Source: DUPQ01 sp022706885 (GTDB lineage Bacteria > Bacillota > Clostridia > DUPQ01). Taken from it: a stretch of 64,000 nt of DNA. The number at the start of each line of letters is the position of its first letter. Position 1 is the stretch's first letter. The stretch is taken from the NCBI GenBank assembly GCA_022706885.1, contig JAKJBR010000001.1:124001-188000 (forward strand), read 5' to 3'. Under the pieces are notes generated by a model that was not told where the DNA came from, did not search any database, and was given only the letters and a program-made list of their open reading frames with translations. A program made the position numbers and the translations under genes. Positions 7,863 to 16,542 of the stretch are shown piece after piece.

Positions 7863-9449
7863 ATGCTTGAAAGAGACAACGTCAGATTCTTTGATATGAC
7901 TTCTGTCTCTCCGACGCAGGGAATCGAACGGAGGGCAACGGGTCAGTATGTCAAAGCCGGCCTTGCACGGCTGTTTCCCGGTGAGGTGTTCAGAAATATA
8001 TGTGTCAGTTTTAACGGGAGCGGGGAGTATCATCCAAAGGTTTCTCTGATTCAGCGTATGTTCGGCGGCGGAAAAAAGATTGAAGGCCTACCCGCATATT
8101 ATGAAGTGGAACTGGAGCATCTGACCGGTAGCCATACTGAGACGCTCATTGTTTGGTCGCCTGCAGCCTGGAACGGTCGTTTTGCGGGAACCGCCGGAGG
8201 AGGGACCGGTATCGGAGGACGAAGTTATCTGACAAAGCCGGATAACGCCCAGCGTGGTTTGACGGTCCCCTTTGCCGTCATGAACGGTTTTACTGCAGCG
8301 ACGATGTTCGCGGGAAACAATGACGGCGGGTTCCACGATTACACCATCGACCCGAAAACCGGAACGCTCAACCGTGAGTTGTACGAAAACTGGAGACTTC
8401 GGAGCACTCATAATATGACTGTTTTCGGAAAAGCTATAGCAGAGCTTCTCCATGATCGCCCTGTCAGATGGACCTATATGAACGGCGGCTCCGGAGGCGG
8501 AAGACAATCGCTCATGGAAGTCCAGAATTATCCGAAAGACTATAACGGCATCTGGGCATCCTGCCCCGCAATCAACTGGCAGAAGTTGATGGTCTCCGGT
8601 TTTTGGGCTCAGACGCTCATGAACGAGTATGGAATCACATTTTCAGCTAAAAAGAATCAGTTTTTCATTGACGCCGTTCATGAAGCAAACGGCGGTGCGG
8701 ACAAGTATTATCGCTTGGAAAAGATCCCTGAATTTGATTTTTATTCCTGTGTGGGGAAAAATATTGGTAGCGATTCCATTACAGAAGCCGATGCAAGATT
8801 CATGACGGAACTTTGCCGTGGCCCGAGAAAGGCTGACGGCAGTTTCCTTTGGTACGGTTTTGCACCCGGCGTGAAGAATTGGCAGTGTGTGATTCCTATC
8901 GGCACCTATTATTATCCGATGCCATGGTCGCGGCACGTAAAGCCTTTTTTTCTCGCCCCAATCTGCGCCAGATGGATCACGGAAACACCGGGTCAGAAGT
9001 TTGATGGCATGAAGATTAGGGAATTCACCGAGCTTTTTGAAGAAGGCGTCAGAAAGTTTTCGGATAACCTTGGTGATAATCCTGCAATCGATGCATTTGT
9101 GAATGCCGGCGGCAAACTCATAATCGACCACGGTATGGACGACCCGCTGATACCGGTGGAAGGGACGCTGGACTATTACGGGAAGCTTCTCACGCATTTT
9201 GGTTCGCAGAGTGCGTTGGACCGCTTTATGAGACTATACATAACCCCCGGTGACAGCCATGGTAATTGCTTCGGCAACGGACCCGGAATTACCGAAAAAG
9301 ATGGCATGCTTGCTCTGATGAAGTGGGTCGAAGAGGGAAAGGCTCCGGAAGAGATACGAAAAGTCAGAGTGGGCAGAAAGAACGGGGAGACGCTGGAGGA
9401 AAGCAGCCAGAGTCCTTACCGGGACGAAAGGCATAACAATGAAGACTGA
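7863..9449 (+). CDS. tannase/feruloyl esterase family serine hydrolase
   Basis: The 528-residue protein is of the tannase/feruloyl esterase family, which hydrolyses esters of phenolic acids with sugars or other alcohols. The nucleophile motif is GGSGGGRQSLMEVQNYP (Ser 210), in place of the common GCSTGGR. The acid is in DHGMDDPLIP (Asp 426 or 427) and the base in DSHGNCFGNGPG (His 466). A Trp-rich lid region lies between them. There is no signal peptide, so the substrate must be imported, unlike secreted fungal tannases. ATG is 18 bases after the symporter stop, and the end overlaps the next gene by 11 bases. The exact acyl group cannot be predicted. Confidence 0.8.
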   Translation: MLERDNVRFFDMTSVSPTQGIERRATGQYVKAGLARLFPGEVFRNICVSFNGSGEYHPKVSLIQRMFGGGKKIEGLPAYYEVELEHLTGSHTETLIVWSPAAWNGRFAGTAGGGTGIGGRSYLTKPDNAQRGLTVPFAVMNGFTAATMFAGNNDGGFHDYTIDPKTGTLNRELYENWRLRSTHNMTVFGKAIAELLHDRPVRWTYMNGGSGGGRQSLMEVQNYPKDYNGIWASCPAINWQKLMVSGFWAQTLMNEYGITFSAKKNQFFIDAVHEANGGADKYYRLEKIPEFDFYSCVGKNIGSDSITEADARFMTELCRGPRKADGSFLWYGFAPGVKNWQCVIPIGTYYYPMPWSRHVKPFFLAPICARWITETPGQKFDGMKIREFTELFEEGVRKFSDNLGDNPAIDAFVNAGGKLIIDHGMDDPLIPVEGTLDYYGKLLTHFGSQSALDRFMRLYITPGDSHGNCFGNGPGITEKDGMLALMKWVEEGKAPEEIRKVRVGRKNGETLEESSQSPYRDERHNNED

Positions 9450-10632
9450 AACAATCAATCAGGTGATGCAAGGCTATATTGATTCACATGAACTAGCCGG
9501 TGGAGCGTTGCATGTGTTTTCAGAAGCTGAAACGATTTTCCGCGGAAAATGGGGATTAAGCGATATTGAAGCAACGAGATCCGTGGAATATGACAGTATT
9601 TTCAGACTCATGTCGATGACAAAGCCGATCGTAGCTGCCGCAGTGATGATTTGTGCAGAGAGGGGACTTATCGACATAGATGATCCTGTTTCGCATTATC
9701 TGCCGGAATTCGCGGATATGCAGGTGAATCATGATCCGAAATATGCCAACGGACCGGACGTACTTAAAAGAATACCTCTGCTTATTCCGTTTTTCAATAT
9801 CAGTAAAGTGAAAACAAAACCTGCCTCCCGCGACATCACAGTCCGCGATCTCTTAAGCCATTCCTCGGGAATGCAGCAGGGAACGGTCAGTCTGCTGAGC
9901 CTTCTGAAAGGTCTTCCGCAGTTCGGATCGCTCAGGGAAGAAGTTTCGTATTTTGCTGCTCAACCCCTGGATTTTGATCCGGGAACCGGAACGGGTTATT
10001 CACCTCTCGCCGGTTTTGATGTGCTTGGATATCTCATTGAATGTGTGAGTGGCACACGGCTTGAAGGTTTTGTTCGCACAGAAATCTGCGATCCTCTCGA
10101 AATGTTTGATACAGGCTTTTTCCTATCAGAAGAGAGACAGAAAAGGCTTGTCAAGGTATATAAAAGGCATGCTGGCAGCCTGAAAGATGTCACCGGAACA
10201 AAGAATGATGTGGCAGGAGCCATGCACCAGAAGGCCATCTCTTTTGAACATGGCTGTGGCGGAATGTATTCCACTCTTGATGATTATAGCCATTTTGCAC
10301 AGATGCTGCTCTGTGAAGGTTCCTATAAAGGCAGACGGATTCTGCAGCCGGAAACGGTTCGAATGATGCGAAGTGAAGCGCCTCTCGTCCATCTTGAGCC
10401 CGAACCCGGCTTTGTATGGGGACTGGGAATGAAGATTCGTCAGAATCCTGAAAAGGGCGGCAGTCCTGCGACAGCCGGAACCTACGGCTGGAGCGGGGCT
10501 TTTGGCACGCACTTCTTCATCAGCCCTATTGACAGGCTGGGCGTTGTATTTATGACGAACCGCGCCGATTTGGAAGGGTCAGGGTCCTATATCAGCAAGA
10601 GAATCGAAGAACTGGTTTTTGAAGGGGACTGA
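9439..10632 (+). CDS. serine hydrolase, beta-lactamase class C/esterase family
   Basis: The 397-residue protein has the SxxK motif SMTK (Ser 59, Lys 62) in the usual context IFRLMSMTKPIVAAA, then ITVRDLLSHSSGM, typical of class C beta-lactamase-like esterases and EstB-type enzymes. The second motif YxN appears as YSP (GTGYSPLAGFDVLGYLIE), as in many esterases of the family, so true antibiotic hydrolysis is unlikely. There is no signal peptide. It is translationally coupled to the tannase-like gene (11-base overlap), and a second deacylase activity is the simplest role. Confidence 0.8.
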   Translation: MKTETINQVMQGYIDSHELAGGALHVFSEAETIFRGKWGLSDIEATRSVEYDSIFRLMSMTKPIVAAAVMICAERGLIDIDDPVSHYLPEFADMQVNHDPKYANGPDVLKRIPLLIPFFNISKVKTKPASRDITVRDLLSHSSGMQQGTVSLLSLLKGLPQFGSLREEVSYFAAQPLDFDPGTGTGYSPLAGFDVLGYLIECVSGTRLEGFVRTEICDPLEMFDTGFFLSEERQKRLVKVYKRHAGSLKDVTGTKNDVAGAMHQKAISFEHGCGGMYSTLDDYSHFAQMLLCEGSYKGRRILQPETVRMMRSEAPLVHLEPEPGFVWGLGMKIRQNPEKGGSPATAGTYGWSGAFGTHFFISPIDRLGVVFMTNRADLEGSGSYISKRIEELVFEGD

Positions 10633-10637
10633 GAACT

Positions 10638-11693
10638 ATGATTACACCAGAAACAACAATAAAAGAAATCCGCAGCATACTGCAGGACAATCTGTTCAGC
10701 CAGTTGATCTATGACCTTTCAGAAAGGGGAGCCGGCAGATTCTCTGACGAAAACAGAACCCTGAAAGATATTCAGGTTGCAGATCCGGCATGGAATGCGG
10801 ACGATATGGTTTTCGGTCTGAACACACTGTGCCGTAATGCTGCAAGAGGAAGGGTTTTATATGATGTATACAGGTCTGATGAGACTGCTGCGTGCCCCGG
10901 AAAAGCGAATGTTAAACTGGTCCATTTTCCGGCAGAAACTGCATGCAACTACGAAAAAGACTGCGTACGAAGAACGCTGATACTCGCCTCGGGCGGCGCT
11001 TACGGTGCAGTCTGCAATCTGCCCGAGGCATTTCCCGCAGCGGCAGAAGCTGCAGCGCTTGGAATAGACTGCCTTTGTCTGACATATCGGGTCGGGGCTT
11101 TGGCACCGCTTTTCCCAAAGCCGATGGAGGATCTGGCAGCCGCGATTCGTTTCCTTTTCAGCAATGAACAGAATCTTGATGTTAGCATGAAGCATTACGC
11201 AGTCGGGGGCTTTTCCGCGGGGGGACATCTTGCTGCCTGCGGGGGCATTAAGGAACTGGGATATCGGAAATTCAACCTTCCTGCGCCAGAAGCAGTGCTC
11301 CTTGCTTATCCCCTGCTTAATGTTTGGAAAGCCTTGGAACAGTTGCCGGAACCGTATCGCAAGCTTATGCTTAAAGGTCTTCTCGGGTCTGGAGTTGATG
11401 AATCTTATTGTGGACCTTATAACGTTAATCAGAATATTGACTGCGACTATCCGCCGTGTTTTATTGTTCACGCAAGAGATGACGAGACGGTGGATTGTGA
11501 ACTCAGCTCAGCTTTTGCTCGTGCTCTCACAACAGCAGATGTCCCCTGTGTTATAGAAAAACCTGAACACGGCGGGCATGGTTTTGGCAGAGGCGGCAAA
11601 ACAGAAGCCGAAGGATGGATTAAAAGAGCAATTACATTTTGGAAGGAACAGAGACAGAGACATGAAACTGTATCATTTACGCGTAAATCATAG
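10638..11693 (+). CDS. alpha/beta hydrolase, acetyl-xylan-esterase-like
   Basis: The 351-residue protein has an unusual N-terminal segment of about 80 residues (helical, beginning ITPETTIKEIRSILQDN). An alpha/beta-hydrolase follows: oxyanion strand ILASGGAYGAV, nucleophile GGFSAGGHLAA (Ser 193), acid region CFIVHARDDETVD and base EHGGHGFG. This arrangement is close to BD-FAE/hormone-sensitive-lipase-like carbohydrate esterases. It is the third hydrolase of the operon predicted to cut ester bonds, 5 bases after the previous stop. The N-terminal segment could be an oligomerisation domain; I do not recognise it. Confidence 0.78.
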   Translation: MITPETTIKEIRSILQDNLFSQLIYDLSERGAGRFSDENRTLKDIQVADPAWNADDMVFGLNTLCRNAARGRVLYDVYRSDETAACPGKANVKLVHFPAETACNYEKDCVRRTLILASGGAYGAVCNLPEAFPAAAEAAALGIDCLCLTYRVGALAPLFPKPMEDLAAAIRFLFSNEQNLDVSMKHYAVGGFSAGGHLAACGGIKELGYRKFNLPAPEAVLLAYPLLNVWKALEQLPEPYRKLMLKGLLGSGVDESYCGPYNVNQNIDCDYPPCFIVHARDDETVDCELSSAFARALTTADVPCVIEKPEHGGHGFGRGGKTEAEGWIKRAITFWKEQRQRHETVSFTRKS

Positions 11694-14271
11694 AACAAAT
11701 CCCTGCGTTGACGGGGATATTGAGTTTTCCTGGCGCATCAGTTCTGAACACAAGAACATTGTGCAGCGTTCTTACCGAATCCTTGTGGAAGGCGAGGAAG
11801 GAACGATGTGGGACAGCGGTACAGTGGAGAGCAGGCGGCAGAGTTTTGTCGCATATGACGGACCGAAGCTTCCCTCAAAATCTGAATATCGGTATACTGT
11901 GACCGTGTGTACCGCTGACGGTGATTCCTCCGGTGCATCCGGACGTTTTTATACAGGTCTTGACCTTGCAGACTGGAAAGCATGCTGGGTTGAATCCACC
12001 TTTATGAGAAATCCGCATCAGATGTTCTCTGACGGTATCGAAAACCCGGTGCTCTCTTTTACGAGAGGTTTTGAAATCCGCGGGAAACTTCGCTCAGCCG
12101 TCATGTATGCCACCTGTTATGGCGTTTATCATCTGATAATCAACGGAGAAAGAGCGGACGACAGGGAATTTGCTCCGGAGTTCACCGCTTACAGCAAGCT
12201 TTTGTATTACCAAAGATACGATGTGTCCGGGCTGTTGCATACGGGAAAAAACAAGCTGGAGATGCTGGTGGGAGACGGCTGGTACTTCAACAGCCAGACC
12301 GTACCTGTCGGCTGCGATCACGAAAAGCCCGCAATCCTGTATCAATTGGAACTTGAATATGCAGATGGAACCCGCGAGACTGTTTTCAGCGACGGCAGTG
12401 AGGAGTGTCGCCAGACAAATATCCTGTATTCGGATCTGTTCGTCGGAGAAAAAATCGATCTGACAAAGCCTTATTCGGAGCCCTTGAGACCGGTGCTCTG
12501 TGATTATCCCTTCGATATTCTCCGGGCTCAGGCACTTGATCCGGTTAGGGCTGTTGAAATCTTCTCAGTTAAGAAGGTCATTCAAAGCCCAAAGGGCGAA
12601 CTTATTTATGATTTCGGTCAGGTAATTGCCGGCAGATGCCGAGTCTTGCTACGGGAAGAACGCGGAACGGAAGTGCGCATCCATCATACGGAAGTTCTGG
12701 ATAAAGATGGCAATTATTTTGCGGCGCTATCTTCCCGCCAGCGCGACACCGTAATCTGCAGCGGGGAAAAGACTCTCTATGAACCAATCTTTACCTTTCA
12801 CGGCTTTCGCTACATCATGATCGAAGGCGCAAGAAATATCCGCCCTGAAGATGTGACTGCCGTCCTTCTTTCCACGGAAAAGGAGAACAAAGGCAGATTC
12901 AATTGCAGCAATCCGAAGCTGAACCGGCTGTATCAAAACATTCGGTATTCCCAGAGAAACAATATGATGTCAATCCCGACAGACTGCCCGCAGCGCGAAA
13001 AAGCAGGATGGACAGGTGATGTTCTGGTCTATAATGCCGCAAGCATGCTGAACGAAGAAATGACACCTTTCTATGAAAGCTGGCTTTCCAGTCTCCTTGC
13101 AGATCAGCAGGAAAGCGGGGCGGTACCGATTACCTGCCCCTCGACAAAAATGTATGACTTCATGCTTAGAAAGATTAGCCGCGAGTATGATAAGTCAAAG
13201 CCGGCCAAGGGGCTGGAGGATATTCTGCCCGCGGAAGGCGAATCCGCAGCAGGAGGAGAACTGCCTTCGGTTGCCGGGTGGAGCGATGTGATTATAGAAC
13301 TTCCGTACAGTATGTACAGGCTGACAGGCAATGACCTGATTCTTAAGAAATGTCTGCCCGCTATGAAGAAATATGCTGATCAGGTAATCCGCACAGCGGC
13401 GACCCGCAGAGGCGGCGCTTCACTTGATGAAAACGATCGGTACCTCTGGAATACCGGTTTCCATTTCGGAGAATGGCTTGTTCCGGGGAAGGAAAAGCCC
13501 GGATTTGAAGCCTGTAAGGAAACGACCTGGTATATCGCTCCTTTTTACGCATTCCGTTCGGTAAACCTGCTGGCAGAAATCTGTGAAAAGCTTGGCGACG
13601 AAAAGAGCGCTGCGTATTACGGAAGTATCGCCCGAAAAATGAAAGCAGCAATCGAGGCAGAAGTGCTTCCTCTGCAACACGAATATGCAGACTATATGGG
13701 ACGATACATCCTTGCCCTGGCATTTGAATTGGTTGACGGAGACCTGGAAAAGGAATACGCCGGGAAACTCATTGAATTGATTCATTCAAACGATTATCGT
13801 ATAGGAACCGGTTTTCTTGCAACGCCCTACATTCTGAAAGTACTGGACAGCATCGGCCGCCACGATCTGGCATTGAAGGTCCTGATGAACCCGAACTGCC
13901 CGGGCTGGCTCTATGAAGTCAGCATGGGAGCTACAACGATATGGGAAAGCTGGAGTGCCGTAGCGCCTGACGGAACGCCGCAAAAGATCAGCTTTGACCA
14001 TTATGCTTTCGGTATTGTGGATGAATATTTCTTTTCCGTTCTTGCGGGAGTCAGACCGCTTGAGCCGGGTTTTGCCAGATTTGAGGTCAGCCCGGACCGT
14101 GTGATTGGTCTGGACCGGCTGAAACGGGAGTTTATCTGCGAGGCCGGCCTTATTTCTGTCGAATATACAGACTCCGTTCTGACGGTAACAGTTCCGCCCA
14201 ATACCCGTGCAGTGATCAAATGGAACGGAGAAACAAAGGAGGTTGGGAGTGGTACATGGAGATTCGAATAA
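11662..14271 (+). CDS. GH78 alpha-L-rhamnosidase
   Basis: The 869-residue protein has the architecture of bacterial GH78 rhamnosidases: N-terminal beta-sandwich domains, a concanavalin-like domain near residues 130-280, an (alpha/alpha)6 catalytic barrel and a C-terminal beta domain ending with GVRPLEPGFARFEVSP. The catalytic-region signature DCPQREKAGWTGDV lies near residues 438-452, and the later MGATTIWESW is also diagnostic. It releases terminal L-rhamnose from glycosides. There is no signal peptide. ATG 11662 overlaps the preceding gene by 32 bases; the open frame reaches further upstream but that part is the esterase read in another frame. Confidence 0.9.
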   Translation: MKLYHLRVNHRTNPCVDGDIEFSWRISSEHKNIVQRSYRILVEGEEGTMWDSGTVESRRQSFVAYDGPKLPSKSEYRYTVTVCTADGDSSGASGRFYTGLDLADWKACWVESTFMRNPHQMFSDGIENPVLSFTRGFEIRGKLRSAVMYATCYGVYHLIINGERADDREFAPEFTAYSKLLYYQRYDVSGLLHTGKNKLEMLVGDGWYFNSQTVPVGCDHEKPAILYQLELEYADGTRETVFSDGSEECRQTNILYSDLFVGEKIDLTKPYSEPLRPVLCDYPFDILRAQALDPVRAVEIFSVKKVIQSPKGELIYDFGQVIAGRCRVLLREERGTEVRIHHTEVLDKDGNYFAALSSRQRDTVICSGEKTLYEPIFTFHGFRYIMIEGARNIRPEDVTAVLLSTEKENKGRFNCSNPKLNRLYQNIRYSQRNNMMSIPTDCPQREKAGWTGDVLVYNAASMLNEEMTPFYESWLSSLLADQQESGAVPITCPSTKMYDFMLRKISREYDKSKPAKGLEDILPAEGESAAGGELPSVAGWSDVIIELPYSMYRLTGNDLILKKCLPAMKKYADQVIRTAATRRGGASLDENDRYLWNTGFHFGEWLVPGKEKPGFEACKETTWYIAPFYAFRSVNLLAEICEKLGDEKSAAYYGSIARKMKAAIEAEVLPLQHEYADYMGRYILALAFELVDGDLEKEYAGKLIELIHSNDYRIGTGFLATPYILKVLDSIGRHDLALKVLMNPNCPGWLYEVSMGATTIWESWSAVAPDGTPQKISFDHYAFGIVDEYFFSVLAGVRPLEPGFARFEVSPDRVIGLDRLKREFICEAGLISVEYTDSVLTVTVPPNTRAVIKWNGETKEVGSGTWRFE

Positions 14272-15403
14272 TATGAAAAATCATAGTATCCGACCCGGAA
14301 AGCCTTTCCTCGACACGGAAGGAATGCGCATTCAGGCCCACGGGGGGAGTATCTTTTTCGATGCTGAAACCGAGACATATTATCTGTATGGAGAAAACAA
14401 GGAATTCTCTGTTCCCGGTAGCGGTATCTGGACTTGGGGAGTTCGTGCCTATGCGTCAAGGGACTTCTACAACTGGGAGGATAAGGGATTGATAGTTGAG
14501 CCTGTGCTTGACGATCCGTTGTCACCGCTCAATCCCCGGACGGCATGTTTGGATCGGCCACATATCCTGTTTAACCAAAAGACGGAGAAATATGTCTGCT
14601 GGATGAAGATCATGCACAGAGATGACAGCAGGCGGCAGACGGTTACGATAGCGGTCGCAGACAGCTTTTTAGGACCGTATTCGATTGTACAGAGCGGGGT
14701 ATCTCCGCTTGGCATGAATGCCGGGGATTTTGATCTTGTCGATGATGAGAACGGAAAAGCTTATTATTACTTTGAACGAGTCCATTCAGAGCTGATTTGC
14801 GCGGAGTTGACAGCAGATTACACAGATGTGACAGATGTCTGCTCCCATCATTTCCCGCATCCGTATCCGCCTTTTGTTCGGGAAGCGCCGGCACACTTTA
14901 AGCGAAATGGGCTGCACTATCTTATTACATCCGGAACAACCGGGTATTTTCCAAACCGCAGCGAAGTTGCAGTGTCGGAAAGCTGGCATGGCCCTTTTAC
15001 TGTTCTCGGAGATCCACATCCCGGCGATCCGACCGGCACATCCTTTCACTCGCAGATTTCCTCGGTGTTCAAGATGCCTGGAAAGAAGAATCTGTATGTG
15101 GCGTTGGCAGACCGCTGGATGCCGAATGCGATGGAAATACCGGCAGCCTTCTGTGAGGAGGTTTTTGAGGGCTTCTTTTCGGGCCGAGTCCCGCTCAGCG
15201 AAGGCGAGCATTTCCGGGAATCTCTGATCAGGAAATACGGGCTACAAGGTTACCGGAGTATTCTTGTGCAGAATGATACGGACACTTCCGTCGCAGACTA
15301 TGTCTGGCTTCCGCTGAGGTTTGAGGAACCGGCTCCGCAGCACCCGAATGGAATGATTTTCATAGACTGGCTGGATGAATGGAGAATTGAAGATTACTCA
15401 TAA
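14249..15403 (+). CDS. GH43-like five-bladed beta-propeller glycosidase
   Basis: About 384 residues beginning near PGKPFLDTEGMRIQAHGGSI, the typical blade-one sequence of GH43-type cytoplasmic glycosidases. YYLYGENKEF, WTWGVRAYASRDFYNWEDKGL, DRPHILFN and a YYYFERVHSEL segment supply the usual acid/base-region contexts. The probable action is hydrolysis of an arabinosyl, xylosyl or galactosyl residue. The start is uncertain. GTG 14249 has a perfect AAAGGAGG six bases upstream and overlaps the rhamnosidase by 23 bases. ATG 14273 directly follows the rhamnosidase stop but has only a weak SD. Confidence 0.75.
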   Translation: MVHGDSNNMKNHSIRPGKPFLDTEGMRIQAHGGSIFFDAETETYYLYGENKEFSVPGSGIWTWGVRAYASRDFYNWEDKGLIVEPVLDDPLSPLNPRTACLDRPHILFNQKTEKYVCWMKIMHRDDSRRQTVTIAVADSFLGPYSIVQSGVSPLGMNAGDFDLVDDENGKAYYYFERVHSELICAELTADYTDVTDVCSHHFPHPYPPFVREAPAHFKRNGLHYLITSGTTGYFPNRSEVAVSESWHGPFTVLGDPHPGDPTGTSFHSQISSVFKMPGKKNLYVALADRWMPNAMEIPAAFCEEVFEGFFSGRVPLSEGEHFRESLIRKYGLQGYRSILVQNDTDTSVADYVWLPLRFEEPAPQHPNGMIFIDWLDEWRIEDYS

Positions 15404-15431
15404 GAATTATTTATAAAAGGAGACGATGTAA

Positions 15432-16229
15432 TTGGAATGTACTTTGTTTTACACGGAACTGTCAAGAGGGATATATCGGATTTCCGACAGTCTTCACGGA
15501 CCGAATTCTGACGGATTTTCAGACGCACCGGGCAGGGCAACACAGAATTCATATTTGATACAAGGACAGGAAAGGGCTGCTTTAATTGATTTGGCAGTAG
15601 ATACGCCTGACTTGTTTTCCTATGCTTGTCAGCTTACAGGCCTTCCGACACAGGTACTGTTAACCCATGGGCATCCGGATCATGTTTACAATCTTGAGTC
15701 GGTTGGTGAAGCATGGCTTCATCCTGATGATTATGATCTGGTCCTGAAAGGGATTCCGGGAATATGTTTTCCCATACATAATGTCGTACTGAATCCGCTG
15801 AAGGACAGGCAGAAGATTGATCTGGGTGAGCGAATCCTTGAGGTTATCCATATGCCCGGGCATACACTGGGGAGCGTTCTGTTTTGGGACAAACTGTCTG
15901 GTTTTTTGTTCAGCGGGGATTCCTGTTCAAGACGATTGCTCTACGGCCTAACGCCTACGGTCCCGTTGGATGAACATTGTAAAAAAATTGCCGGGCTTGC
16001 AGAGCTTCCCATTAATCATATTTACACAGCACATGACCGATGCGGTCTGCCCAAGGCACACTTGCTGCGGAGTTGTGAACTTATCCGACAGGAACTTCCA
16101 AAGTCGGCAACAACAGTTATCATACCAGGAATAGGCATTATGCGAAATCTCCGATGGGGAGATGAAAATACTCTGGATTACTTTGACATGGCGGTTGAAG
16201 AGTCCTATGTTGAAGGATTGTTGAAATAA
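15432..16229 (+). CDS. MBL-fold metallo-hydrolase, last gene of island operon
   Basis: The 265-residue protein carries the metal-binding motif THGHPDHVYN, then MPGHTLGSVLFWD (second His), FSGDSC (bridging Asp) and a distal TAHDRCG. It is a complete glyoxalase-II-like metallo-beta-lactamase-fold enzyme. It starts at TTG 15432, fixed by AAAGGAG (15416-15422) nine bases upstream; no in-frame ATG exists nearby. As the last gene of the catabolic operon it may hydrolyse a lactone or thioester intermediate, but the substrate is unknown. A hairpin follows 70 bases after the stop. Confidence 0.75.
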   Translation: MECTLFYTELSRGIYRISDSLHGPNSDGFSDAPGRATQNSYLIQGQERAALIDLAVDTPDLFSYACQLTGLPTQVLLTHGHPDHVYNLESVGEAWLHPDDYDLVLKGIPGICFPIHNVVLNPLKDRQKIDLGERILEVIHMPGHTLGSVLFWDKLSGFLFSGDSCSRRLLYGLTPTVPLDEHCKKIAGLAELPINHIYTAHDRCGLPKAHLLRSCELIRQELPKSATTVIIPGIGIMRNLRWGDENTLDYFDMAVEESYVEGLLK

Positions 16230-16300
16230 GAAAAAGACAATACTCATTTCTTACAACTGCTTTCCAATTCACCACAAATGAGCCACAGTCATATGTATTT

Positions 16301-16321
16301 GGTGGTACAAACCACCCTTTA
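16301..16321. terminator. hairpin at right end of island
   Basis: GGTGGT and ACCACC pair perfectly around ACAA, followed by CTTTACA. It may be a weak terminator for the operon or a structural end of the inserted DNA; the T-run is short. Confidence 0.4.
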
Positions 16322-16330
16322 CATATTAGC

Positions 16331-16495
16331 TCTTGAAAACCCATTCTCTTTGAACATGGAAAGAAACAAAGAAAAGTATTGTATACACCCCTGTTTTAAT
16401 CAATGTGATTATTATTTCTCTTTCGGCAGGGATAATCAAGGAAAGTAAAGTTACAAGACCTGCCGATGTAAGCATAACGGATACGGATAATACAT
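16331..16495 (-). pseudogene. duplicated 3' fragment of the GT2-GtrA gene
   Basis: Read on the minus strand this is a copy of the last 55 or so codons of the glycosyltransferase gene at 16543-17622 (VSVMLTSAGLVTLLSLIIPAE..., FFVSFHVQREWVF). It differs by a few percent. Its last five codons are missing here but are present left of the island (5580-5597), so the island split this copy. At 16495 the similarity ends abruptly at the join with a fragment of the 45-residue gene. It is not expected to be expressed. Confidence 0.8.
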
Positions 16496-16538
16496 GGATT
16501 TTTGGTTTAATGACATAGATGATGAGAAAAACGGTTAA
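16495..16538 (+). pseudogene. duplicated 3' fragment of the 45-residue gene
   Basis: ATGGATTTTTGGTTTAATGA onward matches the 3' end of the small gene at 5439-5576, with a 15-base in-frame deletion and the same stop region (TTAAATAACTATTTACACTT). It lacks a start codon context and ribosome binding site. Together with the adjacent GT fragment it marks the junction of a tandem duplication. Confidence 0.75.
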
Positions 16539-16542
16539 ATAA

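Larger units (their letters stand above)
5598..16330. mobile_element. acquired catabolic island with 6-bp flanking direct repeat (inferred)
   Basis: The segment of about 10.7 kb is visibly richer in G and C than its flanks and carries one TetR regulator plus seven catabolic genes. Left of it the sequence reads AACTATTTACACTTCTTGA; right of it TCTTGA is followed by AAACCCATTCTCTTTGAAC. The uninterrupted version exists in the window at 16541-16575, with a single TCTTGA joining the same two flanks. TCTTGA at 5592-5597 and 16331-16336 is therefore a probable target duplication. Each end has a short hairpin near a CTTACAT or CTTTACAT. No recombinase or transposase gene is inside, so the mechanism is unknown. 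Confidence 0.65.

Noticed and set aside
9439..10632. Antibiotic-resistance class C beta-lactamase
   Set aside because: No signal peptide, YSP rather than YxN at the second motif, and position in a glycoside operon point to an esterase role.
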